Counted from the stretch's first letter, positions 42,824-51,834 are shown. The stretch is 64,000 nt of DNA from Tagaea sp965279565 (GCA_965279565.1 OZ257249.1:1674001-1738000), one strand, 5' to 3'. Notes: generated by a model from the sequence alone, not told the origin. Numbers and translations: made by a program.

Positions 42824-45626
42824 AGAATTCGCGCGTGCGCGCGATCGCTTCGGCAAGACCGATGCGCTCGATCGTCACCCCCTCGGGGAACGCCTTGGCG
42901 AGGCGCGAGGGAAAGCGCGAATCCAGCAGCACGAACACGCCCGTGTCGTCGGCGCGGCGCACCAGCCGTCCGAAGGCCTGCTTGATGCGCAGCCGCACGA
43001 GCCGGTCGTCGTAGGCCGCCTTGCCGAAATGGGCGCGCCGCGCCTTGTGCAGGATGTCGGGGCGCGGCCAGGGTACGCGATCGAACACGATCAGGCGCAG
43101 CGAGCGGCCGGGCACGTCCACGCCGTCGCGCACGGCGTCGGTGCCCAGCAGGCACGAATCCTCCTCCGCGCGGAAGATGTCGACCAGCGTGGAGACGTCG
43201 AGCCGGTCCACGTGCTGCGCGTAGAGCGGCAGGCCCGCGCGCTCCAATGCCGCGCCGATGCGCCCGTGGATCGCGCGCAGCCGGCCGATGGCCGTGAACA
43301 GGCCCAAGGCACCGCCCTTCGACGCCAGGAAGAACTCGCGATAGGCGGCCGCGATGCGGTCGGGCTCGTCGCGCTGCAGGTCGGTGACGACGAAGACGCG
43401 CGTGTTCTTCGCGTAGTCGAACGGCGAGGGGACCTGTGCGCGCGTCCAGTCGGGCATGTGGACGGCGCCGGTGCGCGCGGCGGCCGCCGCCCAGTCCGCC
43501 TCGATATCGCCGGTCGCGTCGGTCAGCGTGGCCGACGTGACAAGTGCCCCGTGCGAGGGCCGCAACACGGCGGCGGCAAACGGCACGGTCGGGTCGATCC
43601 AGCGCCGGTGCACGCCCACGTCGGAATCGCGCCCGTCCATGCGTTCGAGCGCCATCCAGTCGACGAATTCCGGCGGTGTTTCGCCCGACAGCGCCTTCAG
43701 CATGCCGCGCCAGCCGGCCAGCTCGTTGCCCGCGCGCCGCGCGATGCCGCGCGCCACCGCCTCGATGCGCGCGCGCGTCGCGGTGTCGAGCTCGGCCGCC
43801 TCGTCGTCGAGCCGTTCGACCAGCAGCTTGGCCAGCGCCATCATCGGATCGGCGATGCGCGCGAGCGCGGCATCGAGCTTTTCCGCCGCCTCGATCAGCC
43901 CGTCGAGCGGCGGGCGGCAGTCGGTTTCCAGCGAATAGCCGTCGCCGGCATCGGATGCGGCGCGCGCGAGTACTTGCCGGCGCACGACGGCGAGGAAGGC
44001 TTCGGTCGGTCCGTTGGTTTCGCCGGCCAGACGCTGCAGCCAGCCTTCGCCGGGCAACGCGCGCGCGGCGGCGACGGCTTTTTCCAGCAGGTCCGGCCCG
44101 CCATCGATCTCGGCGACCAGTTCGCCAGCACGCGCCTTGAGGCCCCGCACGCGGCTGCGGCTGCCGCTTTCGGCCCCGACGATCCAGCGGCGCAGCTCGA
44201 CCGTTTCCTGGCCCGTCAGCGCGCCGCCGAATGCGGAATCGGCCGCATCGAACACGTGATGGCCTTCGTCGAACACATAGCGCGTGGGCAATGTCGACTG
44301 CGCGGAGCCGGCGGAAAGATCGACGGCCGCCGCACCCAATGCCGCCTGCATCATCACGAGTGCGTGGTTGGCGATGACGATCTCGGCCTTGCGCGCGCGG
44401 CGCACCGATTTCTCGATCGGGCAGCGCGCATAATGCGGGCACGCCGAATAGATGCATTCGCCGCGCCGGTCGGCGAGGCCGCGCGTGCGCGCCTTGCCGA
44501 CCAGATCGGGCAGCCACGCCGGGAAATCGCCGCCGACCATGTCGCCGTCGCGGCTGGCGGCCGCCCAGCGCGCCATCAGGCCCAAGGCGGGCGCATCCTG
44601 CGGGCGCGTCGCGATCCCGCGCACCGCATCTTCCAGGTTGAGCAGGCACAGGTAATTCTCGCGCCCCTTGCGGATCACGACCTTGCGCGCCTTCGTCGCC
44701 GGCTCGTCGTGCAGCCGGTCGAGTTCGCGGTCGATCTGGTGCTGCAGGTTCTTGGTGTAGGTGCTGATCCACACCGCCCCCTGGTTCTTCTCCGCCCACA
44801 GCGTGGCGGGGGCAAGATAGCCGAGCGTCTTGCCGACCCCCGTTCCGGCCTCCGCGACGACGAGGCGCGGGGCGTCGGCTTCGTCGCGCGGGGCGAAGGC
44901 GCGCGTGACGGCCGAGGCATAGTCCGCCTGTTCGGGCCGCGCCTCGCTGTCGGCCCCCAGCATGTCGGCAAGGCGGCGGCGCGCTTCGTCCGGATCGACG
45001 GGCAGGTTGCCGGGCGGCGGCTCGGGTGCCGTCTCGCTCCATTCCTCGATGCGCCGCCACGCTTCGAGCCCCTGCACCGAGCGGTCGGTCTCGTAAGCGC
45101 CCGGCGTATCGCCCAACGCGGCGAGCACCGATTCGGCCCAGCGCCAGCCACCGCGCGCCATCGCGCGCGCGGCCCCGACCACGTCGGGATTGCGCGCGAC
45201 AAGCGGTTCGGCGAGTTCGGCCAGCAGCAGGCGCACGGCCTCGTGCACGGCCTGCACCTCGGCCGACAGGCCGTGCGGGACCGGCAGCCCCACCGCCTCG
45301 GCAAGGCCGCGCGCGGTCGGCAGGCAGAAGCGTGCCGGCCGCACGAACGCGAAAAGCTCCAGCGCGTCGTAGCAGGCGAGCCTGTCGAGCCCGAGCCGGC
45401 GCGCGGTCGCGGGTGCGTGCACCGCGATCGGCGCTTCGGTCATGGCGCGCCGCGCCGCTTCCGACAGGCGGATCTCCTCGATCTCGCCATCCGCGGTCAG
45501 CCATGCGGCCTGCGCCACACCCGCGGCGACGACGGGGGCGGCGGGGACGCGCACGAGCGACGTGCGCGGATTGCTGCCGCGGAAGGGGACGACCGTGGTG
45601 TCGGCCGCAGGGGGCGAATCGCGCAT
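42789..45626 (-). CDS. DinG/XPD-like ATP-dependent DNA helicase
   Basis: A 945-residue superfamily 2 helicase. The N-terminal 240 residues are not recognised. Walker A is VVAEAGTGVGKT (about residue 258), and motif II is VFDEGHHV, so the usual DEAH is DEGH. Cysteines in NYLCLLNLED and in CIYSACPHYARC, between motifs I and II, fit the [4Fe-4S] cluster of DinG and XPD. The C-terminal motor half carries DSRFPSRLAKAFP and motif VI KQAFGRLVRRADD. It probably resolves R-loops or G-quadruplexes during repair. It is divergent from lysS. Confidence 0.9.
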   Translation of the reverse strand: MRDSPPAADTTVVPFRGSNPRTSLVRVPAAPVVAAGVAQAAWLTADGEIEEIRLSEAARRAMTEAPIAVHAPATARRLGLDRLACYDALELFAFVRPARFCLPTARGLAEAVGLPVPHGLSAEVQAVHEAVRLLLAELAEPLVARNPDVVGAARAMARGGWRWAESVLAALGDTPGAYETDRSVQGLEAWRRIEEWSETAPEPPPGNLPVDPDEARRRLADMLGADSEARPEQADYASAVTRAFAPRDEADAPRLVVAEAGTGVGKTLGYLAPATLWAEKNQGAVWISTYTKNLQHQIDRELDRLHDEPATKARKVVIRKGRENYLCLLNLEDAVRGIATRPQDAPALGLMARWAAASRDGDMVGGDFPAWLPDLVGKARTRGLADRRGECIYSACPHYARCPIEKSVRRARKAEIVIANHALVMMQAALGAAAVDLSAGSAQSTLPTRYVFDEGHHVFDAADSAFGGALTGQETVELRRWIVGAESGSRSRVRGLKARAGELVAEIDGGPDLLEKAVAAARALPGEGWLQRLAGETNGPTEAFLAVVRRQVLARAASDAGDGYSLETDCRPPLDGLIEAAEKLDAALARIADPMMALAKLLVERLDDEAAELDTATRARIEAVARGIARRAGNELAGWRGMLKALSGETPPEFVDWMALERMDGRDSDVGVHRRWIDPTVPFAAAVLRPSHGALVTSATLTDATGDIEADWAAAAARTGAVHMPDWTRAQVPSPFDYAKNTRVFVVTDLQRDEPDRIAAAYREFFLASKGGALGLFTAIGRLRAIHGRIGAALERAGLPLYAQHVDRLDVSTLVDIFRAEEDSCLLGTDAVRDGVDVPGRSLRLIVFDRVPWPRPDILHKARRAHFGKAAYDDRLVRLRIKQAFGRLVRRADDTGVFVLLDSRFPSRLAKAFPEGVTIERIGLAEAIARTREFFSPDGSPRTGS

Positions 45627-45716
45627 GGCCCATCATAGGGCCTCGGCGGGCGTTGACGCACCGGCGCATGGGCCCTAGTTTCGCGGGCCGTTTCGACATT
45701 TCTTTCCGAGAGCGCC

Positions 45717-47336
45717 ATGACCGATTCGCCCACCCCCCTTTCTTCCGCCCCGCCGACCCGCGCGGACGCGATGAAAGGCCGCGCGTGGCCGTTCGAGGAG
45801 GCGCGCCGCCTCGTCGCGCGCACCGGCGAGAAGGTCCCGGCGAAGGGCTATGTGCTGTTCGAGACCGGCTACGGCCCCTCGGGCCTGCCGCATCTGGGCA
45901 CGTTCGGCGAGGTCGCGCGCACCACGATGGTGCGCAACGCCTTTGCCATGCTGTCGGACGTGCCGACCAAGTTGTTCGCCTTCTCCGACGACATGGACGG
46001 GCTGCGCAAGGTGCCCGACAACATCCCCAACGGCGACAAGCTGGCGGCACATATCGGCATGCCGCTGACGAGCGTGCCCGACCCGTTCGGCAAGTTCGAC
46101 AGCTTCGGCGCACACAACAACGCGATGCTGCGCGACTTCCTCGACCGGTTCGGCTTCGAGTACGAGTTCAAGTCATCGACCCAGATGTACCGGTCGGGTG
46201 CGTTCGACGCGACGCTGCTCAAGGTGCTGCGCAGCTACCGCGCGATCATGGACATCATGCTGCCGAGCCTGCGCGAGGAGCGCCGGCAGACCTATTCGCC
46301 CTTCATGCCGCTGTGCCCGAAGACCGGCCGCGTGCTGCAGGTGCCGACCGTGGAAGCCAAGCCCGACGCGGGCACGATCGTCTGGCGCGACGAATCGGGC
46401 AACCTCGTCGAAACGCCCGTCACCGGCGGGGCGTGCAAGCTGCAATGGAAGATCGACTGGGCGATGCGCTGGACCGCGCTGGAAGTCGACTACGAGATGT
46501 CGGGCAAGGACCTGATCGATTCGGTCAAGTACTCGTCCAAGGTCGCGCGCGCCATCGGCGGCAAGCCGCCGGAGGGCTTCACCTACGAGCTCTTCCTCGA
46601 CGAGAAGGGCGAGAAGATCTCGAAGTCGCGTGGCAACGGGCTGACGATCGAGGAATGGCTGACCTACGGGCCGGCCGAGAGCCTGTCGCTGTTCATGTAC
46701 CAGCAGCCCAAGGCCGCCAAGCGCCTGCATTTCGACGTGATCCCGCGCAACGTCGACGACTACCTGTCGTTCGTCGAGCGCTATCCCACGCAGAACATGC
46801 AGCAGCGGCTCGACAACCCGGCCTTCCACATTCATGGCGGCAAGGTGCCTGCGCCCGAAGCCAACGGCCTGCCGTTCAGCATGCTGCTCAACCTCGCCGG
46901 TGTCGCGAACTCGCTGGAGCCGGAGGTGCTGTGGGGCTTCATCAGCCGCTACGCGCCCAAGGCGTCGCCGGCGGCGAACCCGATGCTCGACAGGCTCGTG
47001 CGCCACGCGATCGCGTATTTCCGCGACTATGTCGAGCCGACGCGCGCCTTCCGCAAGCCCAGCGACATGGAGCACGCGGCCATCGCCGATCTGGATGCGT
47101 GCCTTGCGAAGCTCGCCGCCGACGCGAGTGCCGAGGACATCCAGAACGAGGTCTACGCGGTGGGCAAGCGCCACCCGTTCCCCGAACTGAAGGCGTGGTT
47201 CCAGGCGATGTACGAGACGATGTTCGGCGCCAGCCAGGGGCCGCGCATGGGGTCGTTCATCGCCCTCTACGGAATCGACGCGACGCGCGCGCTGATCGCG
47301 CGCGTGCTGTCGGGCGAGATGTCGAAGGCTGTCTAA
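45717..47336 (+). CDS. lysS: Lysyl-tRNA synthetase, class I
   Basis: A 539-residue class I lysyl-tRNA synthetase, the form found in archaea, spirochaetes and alphaproteobacteria instead of the class II enzyme of most bacteria. The HIGH-type motif is GPSGLPHLGTFGE (about residues 52-64) and the KMSKS loop is KISKSRGNG (about 299). The Rossmann core and alpha-helix cage region are complete. GAGAGCGCC precedes the ATG. Composition drops sharply after its stop, where the restriction-modification genes begin. Confidence 0.95.
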   Translation: MTDSPTPLSSAPPTRADAMKGRAWPFEEARRLVARTGEKVPAKGYVLFETGYGPSGLPHLGTFGEVARTTMVRNAFAMLSDVPTKLFAFSDDMDGLRKVPDNIPNGDKLAAHIGMPLTSVPDPFGKFDSFGAHNNAMLRDFLDRFGFEYEFKSSTQMYRSGAFDATLLKVLRSYRAIMDIMLPSLREERRQTYSPFMPLCPKTGRVLQVPTVEAKPDAGTIVWRDESGNLVETPVTGGACKLQWKIDWAMRWTALEVDYEMSGKDLIDSVKYSSKVARAIGGKPPEGFTYELFLDEKGEKISKSRGNGLTIEEWLTYGPAESLSLFMYQQPKAAKRLHFDVIPRNVDDYLSFVERYPTQNMQQRLDNPAFHIHGGKVPAPEANGLPFSMLLNLAGVANSLEPEVLWGFISRYAPKASPAANPMLDRLVRHAIAYFRDYVEPTRAFRKPSDMEHAAIADLDACLAKLAADASAEDIQNEVYAVGKRHPFPELKAWFQAMYETMFGASQGPRMGSFIALYGIDATRALIARVLSGEMSKAV

Positions 47337-47430
47337 ACCCCCATTTCCCAGAAAATATTTAATCCGAAGATTGGTTAAAGCATTAAAAATATTATAGTTT
47401 CTGGTGATTGGCGGTGTGGCTTCTGGCTTT

Positions 47431-47498
47431 GAGTATTATAAAAAGAGTAGCTCTTTTTAATATACCCTGTATTTATACTCATAAAGGAGCAGCTCGTT
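47431..47498 (+). promoter_or_regulatory. AT-rich leader with nested inverted repeats before the RM genes
   Basis: GAGTAT (47431-47436) pairs with ATACTC (47475-47480). Inside lies AAAAGAG-TAG-CTCTTTT (47441-47457), a perfect short hairpin followed by T and AT-rich sequence. AAAGGAG (47483-47489) is the ribosome-binding site. The layout could be a terminator/attenuator or an operator limiting expression of the modification genes. Confidence 0.45.
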
Positions 47499-49187
47499 AT
47501 GAGTAAAGATGCAATCGAAGAAACCCCAACTCCACCGGCCTTGAAGCCGGAAGAGTCAGTGCGCCAAGCCATCATTAAGGACCTCTTGCGTCTCGGATGG
47601 CGAGAAGTCCAGCTCCGGTGGAAGCCAGAGTGGCCAGTTCCGAAGACGCCACACGACCTAACCAAGCGCGAACGCGGCCAGAAGTACGATACTTGCGGCA
47701 GTGCAGATCTTGTGGCTTTTGCGGACACGAGCGGTGAAGCACATGCCCTGCAGATCATTTTCGAGTTCAAGGCGCCTGACATCAACGCTGGGAAAGCGCA
47801 GCTCATCCGGTATTTGAGCAGTGAGCCATTGGTCAAAATGGGCTTCTGGACAAATGGAAGCCAGACCCTCGCCATCTACAAGTGTCATTCTGCCGATTGG
47901 GTGGAGGTCGAAGGCGCGAAGCTGCCCCAGCCAGGCGATGACTTTACGCAAGCTCCGGCGACGCCACCGACTTGGGTCACGCTGAAGGTGCCCAGCGAAG
48001 CGGAGCTGTCAGCGGTGCTGCGCCGAATCGTTGCAACCGTGGTGATCTCCGATCCGATTGCCACGCGCCGCGAAGATCAGTTGCGCGAACTCCTCCACCT
48101 CATGTTGGTCAAGCTGGAGAGCGACGCTGTTTTTAGCCGCTCTGCTCGGCAAACTGAGCCAGTTGATTTCCGCATTTATGGCTCGAATGCCGACAAGATG
48201 TCGCGGACAGTGGAGAAGGCTCGAGAGCTGTTCCGTGACTATTTTACACGCCAGCGGACCCGCATTTTTCTTCCGCATGACCGCGATGAACTTCTCCTCA
48301 GCGACGGGACCATTTACGCGGTCGTCTCGGAACTGTGGCCCTATCGAATTCTTGGAGACGAGATCGACCTACTTGCTAAAGCCTTCCAAATCTTCCGGAC
48401 GTCTGCCCTCAAGAGTGGCGAGGGCCAGTACCTAACTCCGCTAAGAGTTGTCCGGCCCGCCGTCATGGCGATGGACATTACCTCGTCCGACAAAGTCATT
48501 GATCCTGCATGTGGTACGGGTGGCTTTCTTATCGAGGCACTTCGCCAAGTCGCACTCAAAGAGTTTCCTAAGCCGGAGGAGGCGTGGAACCTCATCAAGT
48601 GGGCGAACGACAACCTCTATGGTGTCGACAAGGACGATATTGGCGTGAAGCTAACTCGCGCAATGATGGTTGCGATGCGTGACGGCTCTACCCATGCCCT
48701 TCTCGGCGATGCCATTCAGGCTAACGCGTGGGCAACGAAATATACGAAACTACGAGACGAGCTGGGTACCACGGTCGCACCATTCGTTCACGAGCAGTTT
48801 ACGGTAGTAATGACCAATCCGCCATTCGGCGAGGATCTGAAGGTCAAGGCCGCTGACTGTAAGGGAGCGGGATACACGATTTCCAATGCTGCCGCGATGA
48901 AGGGGCCGACGCACTTTGTCGATCTAGAGATCGGACTCGTCTATCTTGAGCTCTGCTATCGCCTTCTAATTGTTGGTGGTCGGATCGGAATTGTTCTCCC
49001 GGAGACCTACTTTTTTAGCAAGAAGTACCGCTGGTTGCCCGACTGGTTGGAACCGCGCTTAAAGCTACGCGGCATGCTGAACATCCCGATGGAAGCTTTC
49101 GAGGAGTTCTGTAGGGCCAAGACTAACTTTTACATCTTTGAGAAAATCTCGACGCCTATGGGCAAGGCCGGCAAGGAGAATGCGTGA
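47499..49187 (+). CDS. Nuclease-methyltransferase fusion (HsdR-N plus N6-adenine MTase)
   Basis: A 562-residue protein. Residues 20-150 form an HsdR-N-type PD-(D/E)xK nuclease domain, with D70 in GSADLVAF and E89/K91 in IFEFKAPD. An HsdM-like helical region follows, then an N6-adenine methylase with motif I DPACGTGGF at 335 and motif IV NPPFG at 440. Fusion of a cleavage-type domain to the methylase, followed by a separate specificity gene, recalls type IIB enzymes such as BcgI. Its codon use and lower GC differ from the flanks, suggesting transfer. The stop overlaps the next start. Confidence 0.85.
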   Translation: MSKDAIEETPTPPALKPEESVRQAIIKDLLRLGWREVQLRWKPEWPVPKTPHDLTKRERGQKYDTCGSADLVAFADTSGEAHALQIIFEFKAPDINAGKAQLIRYLSSEPLVKMGFWTNGSQTLAIYKCHSADWVEVEGAKLPQPGDDFTQAPATPPTWVTLKVPSEAELSAVLRRIVATVVISDPIATRREDQLRELLHLMLVKLESDAVFSRSARQTEPVDFRIYGSNADKMSRTVEKARELFRDYFTRQRTRIFLPHDRDELLLSDGTIYAVVSELWPYRILGDEIDLLAKAFQIFRTSALKSGEGQYLTPLRVVRPAVMAMDITSSDKVIDPACGTGGFLIEALRQVALKEFPKPEEAWNLIKWANDNLYGVDKDDIGVKLTRAMMVAMRDGSTHALLGDAIQANAWATKYTKLRDELGTTVAPFVHEQFTVVMTNPPFGEDLKVKAADCKGAGYTISNAAAMKGPTHFVDLEIGLVYLELCYRLLIVGGRIGIVLPETYFFSKKYRWLPDWLEPRLKLRGMLNIPMEAFEEFCRAKTNFYIFEKISTPMGKAGKENA

Positions 49188-50197
49188 TGGCCGTGCATAA
49201 GCCGAAATGGTTCTCGGACGAGTACGTGATGGTCTCGACCGCCCCGACTTGTGGCCTAACCAAAGGCGGTCGACTTTTGAAGAAGGTCGACCCTGTCACC
49301 GGACTGCGTATACAGACAAAAGACCCCGACACGGGCGCGCATGTCGATGTCATCAACGACCGCCTTCTCGACGATATGCATGCGCTTACCAAGCTGAAGG
49401 GCGCCCCAAAGTCGACAGCCAGCCTGCCTGATACGCTGAGCTTTGTGCCGGCCTCAAAAGTCCGGATGAGCTGCGCAGTGCCCGCTTACTACGATCACCG
49501 GTACGAGGATCACTTTCGAGCAGCACTCACCTCTGACAAAAATCTGTCCGGGTTCAGTGCTGCTACTCTAGAAGAGTTGCAGGACAGCGGGGTTATCACG
49601 ATCCGTGGCGGGCATGGCTCCCCATCTCAGGAGCAGCGAGTCGGTGATGTTCCTTACATCAAGGTCTCCGATCTGCGCGCAGGGCACGTGAACATCAATC
49701 CGACTAACCGTGTGCCGCGTGCGATTGCAGAAAGCTTCTGGCGTGGTAGCTCCTCTGGCCTTCTGGCGTTCGATCTCGTGTGTCCAGAACGAACTTCAAA
49801 AAATATCGGTGATTTCTGCGTCCTGATGCCCGGGCAGGAGCGAGTAATGATGACTAAGGAAGTTATCGTTCTTCGCCCGGGGCCGAAGGCAGATTTCGAC
49901 GCTTTCTTCCTTCTCTGGGCAATGACCTTGAAGATCGTTCGAGATCAGTGGAAGCGCGTCGTTTTCATGCAGACCAACCGCGAGGACGTTGGCAAGCGGT
50001 ACTTAGAGCTTTCAATCCCTATTGCCCCTGACGCGAAGCGCGCAGCTGCGGTATCCAAACCATTCCGCGACTACTACACCAAGATCGCCGAAGCTCGGGT
50101 CGGTCTACGAGAATACTTGGCCACGAACGGACAGCACCATTTCTTTGTCTCTGGTGCCGAAGCTGATGAAGCGGAAGGTGCTGCCGTAGAGGAATAG
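49187..50197 (+). CDS. Specificity (HsdS-like) subunit with one recognition domain
   Basis: A 336-residue protein that presumably supplies DNA recognition to the nuclease-methylase. The segment GVITIRGGHGSPSQEQRVGD followed by VPYIKVSDLRAGHV resembles an HsdS target recognition domain, and FMQTNREDVGKRYLELSIPI resembles its C-terminal boundary. Only one such domain fits the length, half a classical HsdS. The N-terminal 100 residues, with a repeated threonine- and aspartate-rich stretch, are unassigned. The ATG overlaps the methylase stop. Composition is lower GC, like its partner. Confidence 0.78.
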   Translation: MAVHKPKWFSDEYVMVSTAPTCGLTKGGRLLKKVDPVTGLRIQTKDPDTGAHVDVINDRLLDDMHALTKLKGAPKSTASLPDTLSFVPASKVRMSCAVPAYYDHRYEDHFRAALTSDKNLSGFSAATLEELQDSGVITIRGGHGSPSQEQRVGDVPYIKVSDLRAGHVNINPTNRVPRAIAESFWRGSSSGLLAFDLVCPERTSKNIGDFCVLMPGQERVMMTKEVIVLRPGPKADFDAFFLLWAMTLKIVRDQWKRVVFMQTNREDVGKRYLELSIPIAPDAKRAAAVSKPFRDYYTKIAEARVGLREYLATNGQHHFFVSGAEADEAEGAAVEE

Positions 50198-50254
50198 GGA
50201 GCTTTGTAACTATGATCTGTGCAGGTTTGGCTAGGGCAACTTCAACCTAGGGCC

Positions 50255-50893
50255 TTACTGGCTGACCCACAGGATGCGGTGGCAGAAGACGACGTCCGAC
50301 ACTTCGAGGACGCGTTCGCCGTGCGCGGCGTTGAGCGAGGTCAGCTCCAGCTTGCGCTGGCCCTTGCGGATCAGCTGCTTGGCCATCACTTCGCCGGCCG
50401 TGGTCTTGACAACGCAGCGGTCGCCGCGGCGCAAGGAAGCCTGCGGCGAGACGACGATCGTGTCGCCGTCGCGATAGACCGGCTCCATGCTGTCGCCCGA
50501 CACCATCAGCGCGTAGGCGTGCGTGTCGGCAAGCTCGGGGAACAGCAGCTCGTCCCAGCCCGCACCGGTCGGATAGCCGGCATCGTCGAAGAAGCCCTTC
50601 TCGCCGGCCTGCGCGTAGCCGATCACCGGCACGCGGCGCATCGCACCCGCCACGCTGGGTACTGTGCCGATATAGCCGACGAACTCCGACATCGTCGCAC
50701 CGGTCGCCTCGAGGATCTTGGAGATGCTCTCGGTCGACGGCCAGCGCGGCCGGCCGTCGCGCGACACGCGCTTGGACTTGTTGAAGGTGGTGGGGTCGAG
50801 CCCGGCGCGGCGCGCGAGGCCCGACGGCGAGAAGCCATGATCGCCTGCGAGCTGATCGATGGCCTGCCAAACATCTGCGTGACGGAGAATCAT
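50255..50893 (-). CDS. S24-family HTH repressor (cI/LexA-like)
   Basis: A 212-residue repressor with an N-terminal helix-turn-helix (GFSPSGLARRAGLDPTTFNKS) and a C-terminal LexA-type peptidase domain. The autocleavage bond is A96-G97 in GYAQAGEKG, the nucleophile S135 is in VSGDSMEP, and the general-base lysine is K172 in VMAKQLI. DNA damage would thus trigger self-cleavage and derepression. The ATG at 50893 gives MILRHADVWQ. It faces the structural cluster and ends near the restriction-modification island. Confidence 0.9.
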   Translation of the reverse strand: MILRHADVWQAIDQLAGDHGFSPSGLARRAGLDPTTFNKSKRVSRDGRPRWPSTESISKILEATGATMSEFVGYIGTVPSVAGAMRRVPVIGYAQAGEKGFFDDAGYPTGAGWDELLFPELADTHAYALMVSGDSMEPVYRDGDTIVVSPQASLRRGDRCVVKTTAGEVMAKQLIRKGQRKLELTSLNAAHGERVLEVSDVVFCHRILWVSQ

Positions 50894-50897
50894 GTGT

Positions 50898-50968
50898 GAA
50901 TTTTTACTCAAGCTTTGACGGATTGCATTAGGTATGTATACCAATATCACCTAGCAAGTGAAAAATTC
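50898..50968. promoter_or_regulatory. Divergent operator/promoter of the phage cluster
   Basis: Nested inverted repeats lie between the repressor and the rightward genes: outer GAATTTTT (50899-50906) with AAAAATTC (50961-50968), middle TTAGGT (50928-50933) with ACCTAG (50949-50954), and inner GGTATGTATACC (50931-50942). A rightward promoter TTGACG (50915-50920), 16 bases, TATACC (50937-50942) overlaps the inner palindrome. Repressor binding would block it and probably its own promoter. Confidence 0.6.
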
Positions 50969-51039
50969 CTTATGTTTGTATGGATTGCGTCCCTCACACC
51001 CCTTGTTTTACGTTTGTTCTTTCAATTCCAGATGGTGTC

Positions 51040-51507
51040 ATGCGGCAGGCGGACGGGGCGATCGGCAGGGGCGGAAAGGGCGGGGGCGGCGGGTTCGCGC
51101 CGGCCGGTGCGGCAGCGCTCGTCGTGTTCCGCGACCAGACCGAAATCGGCTGGCTGTGCTGCCTGAAGCGCGGCTTTCGCCACTGCGCGGTCTGGGTCCG
51201 CGCGGGCGATTTCTGGATCCTGCAGGAAGCGCTTTCGAACCAGACCTTGCTGGGCATTTGGCCGGCCTGCGAGGGGGCAAGGCTGGTCGCCGCCCTGCGC
51301 GCGTCCGGGCACCATATCGTGCCCGCGCGCATCGCGGCCGCCCCGCGCCGGATCGCCCCGATGCTGCCCTATAGCTGCGTGGAATCGGTCAAGCGCGTGC
51401 TCGGCATCCATGCCTGGTCCGTGCTGACCCCCTGGCAGCTCTACCGGCATTTGATCCGGGGGCATGCGAAATCGCGATTGACAATTGCCCTAAATAGGAA
51501 TATTTAA
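51040..51507 (+). CDS. Conserved phage-type hypothetical protein
   Basis: A 155-residue protein first in the rightward cluster. It has two noteworthy segments: a strand with LKRGFRHCAVWVR and a later helix with PYSCVESVKRVLGIHAW, followed by LTPWQLYRHL. The histidine-then-cysteine order would suit a permuted papain-like (NlpC/LRAT-type) fold, which is speculation. I recall similar frames beside podovirus-like portal genes in alphaproteobacterial prophages. The start is uncertain: ATG 51040 or an in-frame ATG at 50980. Glycine-rich N-terminal residues are probably unstructured. Confidence 0.6.
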   Translation: MRQADGAIGRGGKGGGGGFAPAGAAALVVFRDQTEIGWLCCLKRGFRHCAVWVRAGDFWILQEALSNQTLLGIWPACEGARLVAALRASGHHIVPARIAAAPRRIAPMLPYSCVESVKRVLGIHAWSVLTPWQLYRHLIRGHAKSRLTIALNRNI

Positions 51508-51616
51508 TTAAACAGGCTCGATTTCCGGGCTCTTTTCGTTCCTGAAGGACCGCCATCGGGGCGCTCCGGGGCCGGAAATAGGTTTTAGTGCCAACCTTCG
51601 AAGCTGGAGATGTCCC

Positions 51617-51832
51617 ATGGGTGGTTTTTTCTCGGCCCCGTCGATTCCCGCTCCGCCCCCGCCCCCGCCGCTTCCCGAGCCGGTCGACCCGGACAAGGAA
51701 GCGCGCGAGGCGCGCATCAAGGCGATGATCCGCCGCCGGCGCGGCCGCGCCGGCCTCGTCGCGACGGGCGATCGCGGCGTGCTGACGGCCGCGTCGGCGC
51801 CCAACATGCTCGCCACGCGTCTGGGGGAATGA
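51617..51832 (+). CDS. Small proline-rich phage protein
   Basis: A 71-residue protein beginning MGGFFSAPSIPAPPPPPPLP, followed by a basic helix DKEAREARIKAMIRRRRGRA. Small proteins of this form precede podovirus-like portal genes and may be head or connector accessories. CTGGAGATG supplies a ribosome-binding site. Its stop overlaps an in-frame ATG just before the portal start. Confidence 0.7.
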   Translation: MGGFFSAPSIPAPPPPPPLPEPVDPDKEAREARIKAMIRRRRGRAGLVATGDRGVLTAASAPNMLATRLGE

Positions 51833-51834
51833 CG

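Noticed and set aside
50219..50899. Plus-strand frame opposite the S24 repressor
   Set aside because: The minus-strand frame has a complete helix-turn-helix and peptidase triad; the plus-strand frame shows no motif.
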